DNA of 64,000 nt from Steromphala cineraria (taxonomy: Eukaryota; Mollusca; Gastropoda; Trochida; Trochidae). The stretch is from assembly GCA_916613615.1 (NCBI GenBank), contig OU744732.1, positions 52,925,727 to 52,989,726 on the forward strand, given 5' to 3'. Of this stretch, positions 13,601 to 21,965 are shown in pieces. The notes below the pieces were generated by a model. It was given only the letters and a program-made list of their open reading frames with translations, made no database searches and was not told the DNA's origin. Position 1 is the stretch's first letter; each line of letters begins with the position of its first letter. A program made the translations under genes and the position numbers.

Positions 13601-16468
13601 AACGTTATCATAGTTAAAATTAAGCATTTTCGCTAAAACATGCTTACGTCATGACCTTGCTGTGACCTTGACCTTTGACGGATTGTAGCCAAAACCTTTT
13701 CAAAATTTTTTACTTTTCCAAGGATGACATATAGGAATACAAAGGAAAAATATTTCAGTAATTGTAATACACTCAATGCAATAATAGTATAAGAATCAAA
13801 CCTGGTTAAACTTCGAGAATATATGTCTCTAACTTAAATGGCTAAAACGTGTTACCTCCTAAAAATGGCATCATGAACTTTTCACTTTTGATTTGACACC
13901 TTTTGTGTTGTGGGTTATCAGTTCGTGTTAGTAGAAAACATATTTAACATTAACAAATATAAGATATGAGAAATTTGAATAGACAAAAAATTAAAACATA
14001 AGTACCAAAATGTACATGTTAAAAGTTTCCATTGTTAACATCTGTACAAATGCTTGGGTTTGAAGCTGACGCTGACGGAAACCAGATAATGATAACTTTT
14101 TTTATGGGCCTTGAAGTGCTTTTTACAATGAATAGAAGTATTTCATCTTGTTTGGTATATAGAGGTTATCATGCTCGTGTGTTTTGGGATCGTAAATATC
14201 CTGCAATAGGAATAAACGTTGTATTTTGCGAGCCTTGGCGAGCTAAATACATAGTGTTTATTCCTAATGCAGGATATTTACGATCCCAAAACACACGAGC
14301 ATGATAACTTCTTTATAATACAATGTCATTTTAATTTTTTATTCGAAAATTGCTTGATAATACTATTTTTATAGTTGACATTGTTTTAAAATATGCGCGT
14401 ATTGATACATGCAAATGAACCGTGTAATGACTACGACAGTGATTTGACAAAATATAATTCCTCCTTATAAATGTATTTTAATACCGTTTCAGCGGCGAGC
14501 GTAACTAGAAGACAGGCTGTGCAGTCTCTAATTCAAACTACGCAACGAAAGTAAAGAACACTGAACATTGATAAATGGATGTTTTAAACAAATGACGTGA
14601 TCTGCCTTTGGTACCTGTGAGTAAAATTGTTTGATCGGTTCATTCAGCTCACGCCGGCAGTGATTTTGCACTGCCAAGTTATACATATGGGTAAAAAACT
14701 ATACAGTTTTGTTGTTATTTCTTAAATGATTGTCAATGCATTGTATCATTTTGATTCCTATGTCTCTTCCCGTTACTAAAGGCGTTTAAAATATTAACGC
14801 TTGTGACGTCATCGGAATTTTCAAAAGAAGTTCCGACCTTGAGCTTTGAAATTTGCATCATTATCCGTATATGACCCCAACGGATATCGAAAATATCCGT
14901 TGGCTTTATTATGCCGAGAACACTATCCATTGTATGTTAATGAATGAATATCAGCATTATTCCATGTGTACGCATTCCTGCGTGCTGCGTGTTGCGTGTT
15001 GCCAGTTGCGAGTTTCGTGCTGCGTGCTTCGTGCTGCGTGCTTCGTGTATCGTGTTACGTGTTGCGGGTTGCTCGTTGCGTGTGCTCGTTGCGTGTTGCT
15101 CGTTGCGTGTGCTCGTTGCGTGTGCTCGTTGCGTGGTGCTCGTTGCGTGTGCTCGTTGCGTGTGCTCGTTGCGTGTGCTCGTTGCGTGTGCTCGTTGCGT
15201 GTGCTCGTTGCGTGGTGCTCGTTGCGTGTGCTCGTTGCGTGTGCTCGTTGCGTGTGCTCGTTGCGTGTGCTCGTTGCGTGGTGCTCGTTGCGTGGTGCTC
15301 GTTGCGTGGTGCTCGTTGCGTGTGCTCGTTGCGTGTGCTCGTTGCGTGGTGCTCGTTGCGTGGTGCTCGTTGCGTGGTGCTCGTTGCGTGGTGCTCGTTG
15401 CGTGGTGCTCGTTGCGTGTGCTCGTTGCGTGTGCTCGTTGCGTGGTGCTCGTTGCGTGGTGCTCGTTGCGTGGTGCTCGTTGCGTGGTGCTCGTTGCGTG
15501 GTGCTCGTTGCGTGTGCTCGTTGTGTGCTGCGTATTCACGTTGTGTGTTGCGTGTTCTCGTTGTGTGTTGCGTGTTGCGTGTTTTCGTTGCGTGTTGCGT
15601 GGTGCGTGGTGCGTGGTGCGTGCTGCTTGTTGCGTGTTCTTGTTGCATGTTGCGTGACGGGTCCGATTCCATATATGCGTAACTAACGTATATTAGTGAG
15701 GCATGGGTATCCAGTTTGACATTCAATGCGTAATGAATATACAACACTTTGAACTTAAATATAGAAGTGTATTCCATGTACGCGCGTAAGGTGTAAAGTG
15801 ATGTCCATATTGTGTATTCTGACGCTACCATTAGCGTTCCGGCGAACACGCCCGCATGGAATAAACTTCTACTATTTTAGTGTACGCATTACGCACTACG
15901 GACATATGGTATGCTGGCCGTACACCCTACTTACACATAGGTTTCGTTTATGGGATATCTAATGAGATGTTTTCACTAGGGATACAATAGTGCGACCTTA
16001 AGTCGCTCAGATGTATGTAAAAGTCAGATTTTCACTTGAATTATGAAATATTTGACATGGTTATATTACGACAGATTCCTTGTGTTATAATCTTTATCTT
16101 TTGCGATGTTTTTTGCAAAAACGAGAACATGATCTTAACATCGAAAATTGATAAACACAAGAAGTAAAGGAAGATAGATTACCTATAGTTAACATGAGCA
16201 GTGATGTTAAGTCAACGGACAGATAACGATGGGGTCAAAGTTCAAGGGGCGTGTTTGTTTCGGTTTTGGATGGATGTCGCTTGTGATGATTGTAACTTAC
16301 AACATGAATATCTAATTGGTACCATTATATGAAATATCTACCAAGATGACCAAAAAACGTATTTAACGCGACTTCAAATGTATCACCTGTACATACCGTT
16401 TCTTCAACATCAGAGTTGATGGAACCGTATCTTTCTGTTGTCAGAGTTCGCCGATTTGCTGCGGCCAT
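1535..16468 (-). CDS. CLCN6: ClC-6-type chloride/proton exchanger, N-terminal part (six exons, 3' end beyond window)
   Basis: Six minus-strand exons (16468-16397, 12609-12559, 5882-5814, 4016-3951, 2286-2220, 1641-1535) all have AG acceptors and GT donors and join in frame into 144 residues. The product resembles vertebrate ClC-6 from the cytosolic N-terminus into the first membrane helices. Matching landmarks, compared from memory, are KDFE then SLDYDRC, KWIITFFVGFLTG, VALFIDYI, LKF and ECSQNGC. ClC-6 is a late-endosomal 2Cl-/H+ exchanger of roughly 870 residues, so about one sixth is here. The GSGIPE and GKEGP selectivity motifs, the gating and proton glutamates and the CBS domains would lie beyond position 1; I found no exon for GSGIPE in 1-1534. 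ClC-7 is the main alternative, but the cysteine-containing ECSQ.GC stretch favours ClC-6. Introns are rich in repeats. No frameshift or stop occurs in the joined exons. Confidence 0.92.
2220..2286 (-). CDS. CLCN6: CLCN6-like exon 5
   Basis: A 67-bp exon follows a strong TTTTTTTGCAG acceptor and precedes GTATCC. It encodes VALFIDYIIKQLSSLKFTTV followed by EA and the first base of a Ser codon. This matches VGLFVDFFVRLFTQLKFGVVQTS of ClC-6. It ends in phase 1, and the split Ser codon is completed exactly by exon 6. Confidence 0.94.
2681..2849 (+). repeat. 10-bp tandem repeat in CLCN6-like intron
   Basis: About 17 copies of a decamer varying around AGAACGCATC or AGAACGAATT. It has mutated little apart from four alternating variants. 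It lies in the intron between exons 5 and 4. Confidence 0.85.
3500..3770. mobile_element. Foldback MITE with about 90-bp arms
   Basis: The left arm (about 3502-3592) and right arm (about 3675-3765) are inverted copies containing CTTCCTACGCAAA, CTAAAACGCAAG, TTCCGAACT and GACCCTTGAGTTTTCT. The arms are imperfect and flank a loop of about 80 bp. There is no coding capacity, so it is a nonautonomous element inside the CLCN6-like gene. Confidence 0.8.
3951..4016 (-). CDS. CLCN6: CLCN6-like exon 4 (first membrane helix)
   Basis: A 22-codon phase-0 exon lies between TTTGTTTCCAAG and GTAAGTG. The core IEAIKWIITFFVGFLTGM is the first intramembrane helix, equivalent to the EVVKWMVVFAIGVCTGL segment of ClC-6. 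A MITE begins 31 bp upstream of the acceptor (plus coordinate 4047), so the polypyrimidine tract is squeezed between exon and transposon. Confidence 0.94.
4047..4278. mobile_element. MITE with 18-bp perfect TIRs and 9-bp TSD
   Basis: The ends are the perfect inverted repeat CATCCTGTCTCAGGGTAC. Homology continues inward for about 100 bp on each side around a short loop. The direct repeat TATTTTAGG flanks both ends (4038-4046 and 4279-4287), a 9-bp target duplication. Nine-base duplications are typical of Mutator-like elements, so this may be a MULE-derived MITE. A related partial copy begins at about 63930. Confidence 0.9.
4638..5068. mobile_element. Dispersed TIR element, family shared with 24236-24734
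   Basis: It starts TTAAAGAGATACAGAGTATG and ends with an inverted version reading AGATACTCTGAGTCACTTTAA. Most of its length matches the copy at 24236-24734, but it lacks a block of about 80 bp present there. It is nonautonomous. Confidence 0.78.
5187..5698 (+). mobile_element. 5'-truncated LINE (non-LTR retrotransposon) 3' end
   Basis: The reading frame from 5185 encodes NVECESLCHVFWECNVTHTF and further residues to 5445. This is the Cys/His-containing C-terminal segment after the reverse transcriptase of many LINEs. A stop follows, and further LINE-like codons (ending KWCPLFPIFQY) appear downstream in another frame, so the copy is broken. It ends in an A-rich tail (about 5667-5696). The 12-bp direct repeat CATATATATCTT flanks it (5175-5186 and 5699-5710), showing target-primed insertion. 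It lies antisense in the CLCN6-like intron. Confidence 0.88.
5814..5882 (-). CDS. CLCN6: CLCN6-like exon 3
   Basis: A 23-codon phase-0 exon follows ATTCATCAG and precedes GTAAGT. It starts SLDYDRCFNKPYEKLIEK and is rich in Lys/Glu, matching the conserved SLDYDRC...PY cytosolic motif before the first helix of ClC-6. Only 115 bp separate its donor from the LINE insertion downstream in the intron. Confidence 0.93.
7190..7285 (+). mobile_element. SINE 3'-end relic
   Basis: TAGGCGCTTTATAAGTTAAT followed by TTATTATTA repeats matches the tail style of the fuller SINE at 19684-20025, which ends in a GCGC...TATAAG segment and ATTATTATTA. Only the 3' end is recognisable. Confidence 0.6.
7545..8045. 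mobile_element. Nested foldback element carrying CRE octamers
   Basis: Inner arms of about 85 bp (7609-7692 and 7753-7839) pair around a loop of about 60 bp, each including the TTATGACGTCA region and AACTCGCGCTAC or its complement. Outer inverted ends related to TTACCCTCGGTAGTG occur at about 7558-7582 and 8010-8038. A third copy at about 7940 makes a second small hairpin with the right end. There is no coding capacity. Confidence 0.78.
8886..12305 (+). repeat. 23-bp minisatellite array, about 3.4 kb
   Basis: About 150 units of 23 bp with core GAGTCGGAGTAATGTTGG followed by TTATT. Variants include GAGTCAGAG, GCAAGAGTAATG and TTGTCCAGTCAGAG. Units are organised into higher-order blocks (see the 1208-bp duplication). 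The edges are degenerate on both sides. It occupies half of the CLCN6-like intron between exons 3 and 2. Confidence 0.95.
9594..12009 (+). repeat. Two near-identical 1208-bp higher-order repeats
   Basis: Landmark variants recur at a fixed 1208-bp offset: GAGACGG at 9736 and 10944, TTGGTTGTCC at 10261 and 11469, CAAGAGTAATG at 9601 and 10809. Intervening variants are in the same order in every stretch I compared. The boundary between copies is near 10801. Confidence 0.9.
12559..12609 (-). CDS. CLCN6: CLCN6-like exon 2
   Basis: A 17-codon phase-0 exon lies between a good acceptor (TTTATTTCAG) and donor GTAAGC. The translation ISSTPSHQSHLLTKDFE ends in a match to the ILPRKDYE segment that precedes SLDYD in vertebrate ClC-6. 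It is Ser/Thr/His-rich cytosolic sequence. The 23-bp minisatellite in the next intron ends only about 250 bp from the donor. Confidence 0.85.
13238..13700 (+). repeat. Diverged tandem duplication with TGACCTTGACCTTTGAC motifs
   Basis: Two related segments of about 277 bp (from about 13238 and 13515) each contain TGACCTTGACCTTTGAC followed by GGTCACACAAT and TTGAGTATAACA. The motif, read on the minus strand, is a run of AGGTCA half-sites including TCAAGGTCA. It lies in CLCN6-like intron 1. Confidence 0.75.
14165..14308. mobile_element. 144-bp near-perfect palindrome (foldback element)
   Basis: The arms GTTATCATGCTCGTGTGTTT... (14165-14217) and its complement (14257-14308) are about 52 bp each with very few mismatches. 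The 39-bp centre is itself partly inverted. This explains the apparent 90-codon ORF at 14032-14304. Confidence 0.88.
14966..15655 (+). repeat. 13/14-bp GC-rich minisatellite
   Basis: Units GTTGCGTGTGCTC (13) and GTTGCGTGGTGCTC (14) alternate for about 650 bp, with shorter GTGTTGCGT variants at the ends. Mixed unit lengths leave all three plus frames and two minus frames open, which produces long Cys/Val/Leu/Arg or Thr/Gln/His-rich false ORFs. Confidence 0.93.
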
Positions 16469-17030
16469 GTTGTAAACGGCCTTCACCTTTGACATTGACA
16501 TGGAGGGGCGTATCGTTTACGTAATGTAAACATTATCCTGTAGAAGGTCGTTTGTACTCGGCTTTGAACTGTTAACATAAATGGTATTGATATCGATAAC
16601 CTGTTTATCTAATTGGGTTAATTTAAATTTTAACTCTCTCAAATATTGTTGTAAGATATATAGTATATGTGAATATTGTTATAATTATAATTTGGATCAA
16701 CTTTCATGTTAAAGAAGCATTGTACAAGTTGAAGAGATAAAGAAAAGTATAGAAGGTCTATCTCAATTAAAGATATACATTAACTAGGAAATTGTTTTGT
16801 CGATAATTTCGATTGTCCGAATACGCAATACGCATTTACGCAGACCAAATAAGGGCATCAATTTACGCATTACGCATTGCGCATAACGAAACACACGTAC
16901 ATGTAATCAACTTCTACTAGTTTAGTGCAAAGTGTTAAATGCTCATTACGCATTGAATGTCAAATTGGATATTCACGCCACACCTTTACGGGTGAATTGA
17001 ATCGAACATTACGCGTCACGTTACTCACAC
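15700..17030. repeat. Inverted and direct ATGCGTAA-rich repeats flanking CLCN6-like exon 1
   Basis: The segment containing TTTGACATTCAATGCGTAAT at about 15716-15735 recurs inverted at about 16945-16975. CTTCTACTA(G/T)TTTAGTG occurs directly at about 15867 and 16910. Clusters of TTACGCATTACGCATTGCGC lie at 16810-16880. Together these form a partly inverted repeat surrounding the start exon at 16397-16468. Confidence 0.65.
16397..16468 (-). CDS. CLCN6: CLCN6-like exon 1 (start codon)
   Basis: This 24-codon exon begins MAAANRRTLTTERYGS and ends ...VEET before donor GTATGT, phase 0. It encodes the variable cytosolic N-terminus and is acidic just before the donor. I chose the ATG at 16468 because it has A at -3 and G at +4. 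Two in-frame ATGs lie upstream (16501 and 16495), both with T at -3; using 16501 would add 11 residues. An in-frame TAA at 16519-16517 closes the frame above them. The exon is assigned by phase-compatible joining to exon 2 rather than by its own similarity, because this part of ClC-6 is poorly conserved. Confidence 0.82.
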
Positions 17031-19683
17031 TACAGCTGCGTATCTTAAGTTTGTTCACTTACCTTCGTATTCTAGTGCAAATATCATGTAATTTGTAACG
17101 TTTTAGAGACATCATATCATTGTAAAAACGAAACTGATAATAATGAAGTTTCACTGCATAAGTTAAGGTTCAATTTGCGTTGACATATTCGTATGTATGT
17201 AACAAATTTTGCAGGTCATTGAAGTGACCAGGCGTCAAAATTTCGAAAACACTGATTTCTATTTTGCTCTACAAAATCCTTCATAGGTGAACAACGGCTT
17301 TAGATCTTATTCATATGTATTCCTATGCGCTAAGGCAACGTAACTGTGCTGTGATGTTTTTCCTACAAAGTTAACATGGATGAATTTAATCGAAATTTAA
17401 GAAAATCCAAATTTCACAAATATGACCCTACCTGTCTATTTACCAATGCCAAATATCGACATTCAGCAACAGTGACAAGACGATCCCGAAATATGGTTTG
17501 GGAATGGTTATTTTACACATGGACAATTGATGATCTTCTGTAAGTGGTCCTGGAGTTTTTTTTATGAACGCCAAAACAAAACCCAAATTACATGATATTT
17601 GCACTAAGATCACAAGCAGGTAAACAAGCTTATGGTATGCAGCTGTACGCAGCACGCAACACGCATCACGCAGATGGAATGCCAGATTCAATATCTACAG
17701 TGTAACTAAACATATATGGCAATTATTTAAAAGAAAACACTTGACAGAATCTTTCAGTTTCAATGCATGGGGTTCAATATCCCGAATCTAAATAAATTAA
17801 GATCAACAGGATTTTATTTCAACAAACATGAAACTCGTGTTCTTGATCTATTTTGATTAGATTTTCCGAGTCTCGTATCTGAGCATGTCAGTCTCCGTGT
17901 CTCTATTATCCTTCCGTTATAGCACGAACATCGTTGGCACGCCGAAATTTCATTTTACATTCACGTCAATTATTTTTAATTTGACTGTTGATTTACACAT
18001 AAACATATGCAACAAAAGATTAAGTGTTCATTGACGTAAGTTAATCCTTTATTGTGATATAGTTAAATTAAAGGCCTGAGCCTTTCATTCTTTGTCACGT
18101 GTTGGTCCCTAATATTTAATATAATATTAAGGTAATTCGTTAGACAAAATGCGGAAAGTAAAGTAGGCCCTATTAAGTTGTCGGATGACACATACATTTC
18201 GATAATACCCAACCCATACGAAGATCTTTATTTGAGCAATTAAAATCTTTTATAAAACAATATTGTAATTAGGCCGTGTATACTATTAAACATAATAATT
18301 AAATTCACCAGTTCCCTTATATCACGAGCAGTTAAAAAACCCTCAGGTCTTTATCCCGTATTTACAGTAGAACCTTTTTGAGAGGGTTTAGGTGTGTTAT
18401 CAATGCATACGATTCTTAATAGACAGATACTTTATTCAAGTCTTACGTCATTCAAAAAAGCGCCCCAAATAAGGGCGAGAGACTGTGGAATGTACACTCA
18501 GGGGCAAAAGAAACGATACCAACAAAACAAAATTCTGTTAAAATGAAATGCGATTACGAACCGTTGTGATAGGCACATCAGTTGTGAAGAAGTATTCACA
18601 ATTTCAAACATCAAAGTATGATACTTATAATTGTATGACTGTTCAAACACACGAGGGATCCCAAAACAGCTTTTTTCAATTTTATTTTTGGTCATAATCT
18701 AATACAAAATAAAAATATGAAATTTATAAATTTGATTATTTAAAGATGTTATAAACTTTTTAAAATTTATATAAATTAATTTTTTTATGCACTTTGTCTG
18801 TAAGTTGGTTTAAAAACAAGAAAATGGGTCATTTTCACTTTCCCATCTCGTCTATTTGAGGAGATTTTTTAACGGCGTTTTCATAGTATGAAAGGCACGT
18901 TTTTAAAAGCGTGAACAGCTTTGAAATTAATAATTTAGTTCAGTTAGCTCTTGAAGACATGAAATAATCCTGTTCCAGCCGTAACTATCTCTGTGTTATA
19001 TAGATATATACACTATTTCATATAAATGACTATGCAATGTTTTATTAAAATCTAATATCTCAAATAAATTCTCTAGTGGGCGTATATCTAGTCCCCTGTC
19101 CATATTTAAACCAGACCAAATAAACAAATTCCCTTTAACAAAATGTTCAACTTTTGACCTTTGTTGATTTAGTTATAAATTTGATTGATAGATGAATCAT
19201 TTACATACAAGATATTGAATTTACCATCCTATCTCAAACCTTTGTAGCTAGCCCTCAGCTGTCTCAATTTGCAATCACAATTAAATATGCAAATGAATTA
19301 TATTGCCTTGATTATTAATTAACTTAATTGGGTTTGAGTTATTGATTTCATTAAATTCAATTTATTTTCAAGATTCGCTGTTAGATCAATGTTTCGAAAT
19401 CAGGATCGAAGCTTGTTACCTGTTCCTGTCATTAGTTTAATCAACCCGTGATGAAGTGACCTCAATTAAAGACACACTTCAAATTACCTTTAATCAATAG
19501 CAAGGTTCATTGATCGTGTTGTTTATCTGTATTCATGTTTGGAATTTGCTGTCGTCACTGACAGTGCGTTTAAAAGGTTACAGGTATAATTTTCCCAATA
19601 ATGAAGTTGTTATCCGGAGAGTTTTGTTGTTTTGAACTATTAAGAATCTTTTACTCCATATAATCAACATCTGTTTAAGCACA
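16469..19683. other. Upstream region of CLCN6-like gene, otherwise no gene seen
   Basis: Just upstream of the start lies GTTTACGTAATGTAAAC (16515-16531), two inverted FOX-like cores around TTACGTAA. GTCACGTG occurs at 18094-18101. I see no TATA box near exon 1. No ORF here resembles a known protein. Confidence 0.5.
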
Positions 19684-20025
19684 GAGGTGAAGTAATTAGC
19701 ATGCTTCTCTCTCACGCCAATGACGGGGTTCGAATACAGGTAGAGACACAATTTTGTTTGGACCTGGGCCATATGTTGTGTTGTGGCGTGGGCATGGACC
19801 TTCATTCACATTGCACTCAGTTCACCCAGCTGTACAAATGGGTACCTGAACAAGGGGGAACTACGGATCTGTAAGGTCGCGTGGAATGCTTGTTAATCGG
19901 CGACACTGAACATACTATCCCTCTAGGGTAATAATACTCATGGCGCTTTGAGTATGCTTTGTCATTGATATTTATATGCGCGGTATAAGAAAGCTTTGAT
20001 TATTATTACTTTAGCAATCTACTTA
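19684..20025 (+). mobile_element. tRNA-derived SINE
   Basis: It begins with a tRNA-like head: an A-box-like GTGAAGTAATTAGCATGC and the B-box GGTTCGAATAC at 19727-19737. A body with CAGCTGTACAAATGGGTACC follows, and a tail with GCGGTATAAGAAAGC then ATTATTATTA. It cannot fold as a full tRNA, so it is a SINE rather than a tRNA gene. It is the only full-length copy I noticed. Confidence 0.82.
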
Positions 20026-20178
20026 CTTCCGTCTTAAAAGAACATATGTGGGTATCACATCTCAAGTTTGATAGGAAGAAATTCATCAAGGGAAAACTAT
20101 AAAATCATGAGGAAGGTAACATGTTTTGATGATAGACAAGGAATAAAATGGTAAAGAACGAAAGAGTGTTGTATTGTG

Positions 20179-20523
20179 TTAAAGGGGTAGTAGCACGGTT
20201 TTTGATAATTGTATATTATAAAATGTTCACTGATAATTGAACGTTAACGCTAAATGTATTATGTTGATAGTGTCAAAAATCTCATTACACAAGCTAACCT
20301 TCCATAGCCAGAGAACTAAGTATGAAAATTCACCTAAAATACATTGGCGGCCATTTTTTGTGAACACCTTTAATTCATTTTGTGTAAGAGAAAGGAATCG
20401 CACGGCTAAATTTTACATCATATATTTGAATTATTACTGCATTGTCTTTTAATTGGAACCATTATTTTTCCTGACATCACCTTATATTCCTCCTAAAACG
20501 TCACCGTGCTACTGTCCCTTTAA
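20179..20523. mobile_element. TTAAAGGGGCAGTAGCACG-family MITE, copy A
   Basis: Terminal inverted repeats read TTAAAGGGGTAGTAGCACGG and ...GTGCTACTGTCCCTTTAA. The interior matches the copies at 32041 and 35009, in the orientation of the latter. It is 345 bp long with no coding capacity. Confidence 0.85.
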
Positions 20524-21186
20524 AGTATTGATGAGTGGGCACCTATGTACAGGTGATCAAACCCGTGTGAATGTTAACAGTATGTGCAATATTTGAAACG
20601 GCTGAGAAATGAGTACATGGTCATTGTTAAAGTGAAAAATGGTCCAAATGGATTGAAGGTTTAGGCGATTGTAGTCAGAAATTTCAGACAAATCTGAAAT
20701 ATGTGTTATGAGTCGCAATAATATTGCAATCTTATATGACAATGTACTTCGAGAATAAAAGAAACCATTTAAAAATTGTTTTGCACTCCATATGAAAAAG
20801 TCCGTAAGAAAAATTAAAAAGATAAGATCCTAGTCTAAGTTTATTGTCGTGATCAATGGGTTTCAACTGAAGTTCAAGTACAAGTGATAAGATAATTATA
20901 TCATCCTAAAGATTTACAAGAACCGGCTCTTTACCACATTGTCGCCAAGAAATGCGTATGTTCAGTTTCCTTAACAAAAAATAATTAAATGTACAGTTCA
21001 TTTAGTACAAGAAATAACTTGGTTCCTATAGAAAACACATGAACCGTACACGCGCGTATACTTTCGAAGCGCCCATAAAATTGACCATCGTTGACCACTT
21101 TTGTTTTGTCGATCTCGTAATTTATGTTGAGTGAGAAAAATTGACATCAGAAACAAATCTTAATATCATTTTTCTTAGAATATAGT

Positions 21187-21965
21187 TTAAGGAGGTTGGA
21201 TACAAAATATCGAGGTATTAAGAAATAGCTAAATTTGGTCTTATTTTGTTGAAAAATATGTCTTGAATCAAATTGTGTCATAAAAATACCATGTCACCAC
21301 AGTTTTTGTTAGAAAAAGGGCCCATCCGTTAGGGCACCCAATGATGAAAATACAATAATTTAAAAAATCGTTTTCAAGATAACTTTTGAATATAATTGTT
21401 ATTTAAATGTTTTTCTATTTAGGCATTGCAGTATGGAAATAAACTAAGTCAGAAAAAAAGGAACATGAAAATAATATGAAGTAAATTCATACAAATAACC
21501 TTTGTATGATTATTTTTGTAAAATATTATTCTTTTATGAAAAATAAATCGACTTCTCATATTAAGATTTTTTTGAAAATTATAGTTAATACACACTAGAA
21601 TAAGATTAAAAAGAAAAAACAATATGTCACCAGGGGATAACAGAGATATTCACATTCAATTTAGCCACATCAATGAAAATTAACATCCAGGGGAGATAAC
21701 TCTTCATTGTCAACATAACCCTTTTTAGAAATGTTCATTAGTACTTAAGGTTAATTAGTGAAATAAATTTTATCATAAAACAAATACTTATGTTCACAAA
21801 TATAACATAGTCATTGTTTTTTATTAAACTAAATCATTATTTAATTTTTTATTTTTTTTTTATCTCACACTTTCAGTGAAAAATAAAAAAAGCAGCATAC
21901 ATTTTTTAAATAGCACAATCTGACTGTTGCGGATGTGCAGTTACAAAGGTATCCAACCTCCTTAA
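21187..21965. mobile_element. DNA transposon remnant with 17-bp TIRs and TTAA ends
   Basis: TTAAGGAGGTTGGATAC at 21187-21203 is matched perfectly inverted at 21949-21965, enclosing 779 bp of AT-rich sequence without a transposase. TTAA at both outer ends is compatible with a piggyBac-type target duplication. That classification is inference. Confidence 0.78.

Noticed and set aside
14032..14304. 90-codon plus ORF
   Set aside because: It is produced by the 144-bp palindrome and has no protein features.
14853..15849. Several ORFs of 200-277 codons on both strands
   Set aside because: They are translations of the 13/14-bp minisatellite; the same repeat is open in five frames and the proteins are low-complexity.
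19684..19745. Possible tRNA gene
   Set aside because: A- and B-box-like sequences are present, but no complete cloverleaf forms and a SINE body and ATT-repeat tail follow.
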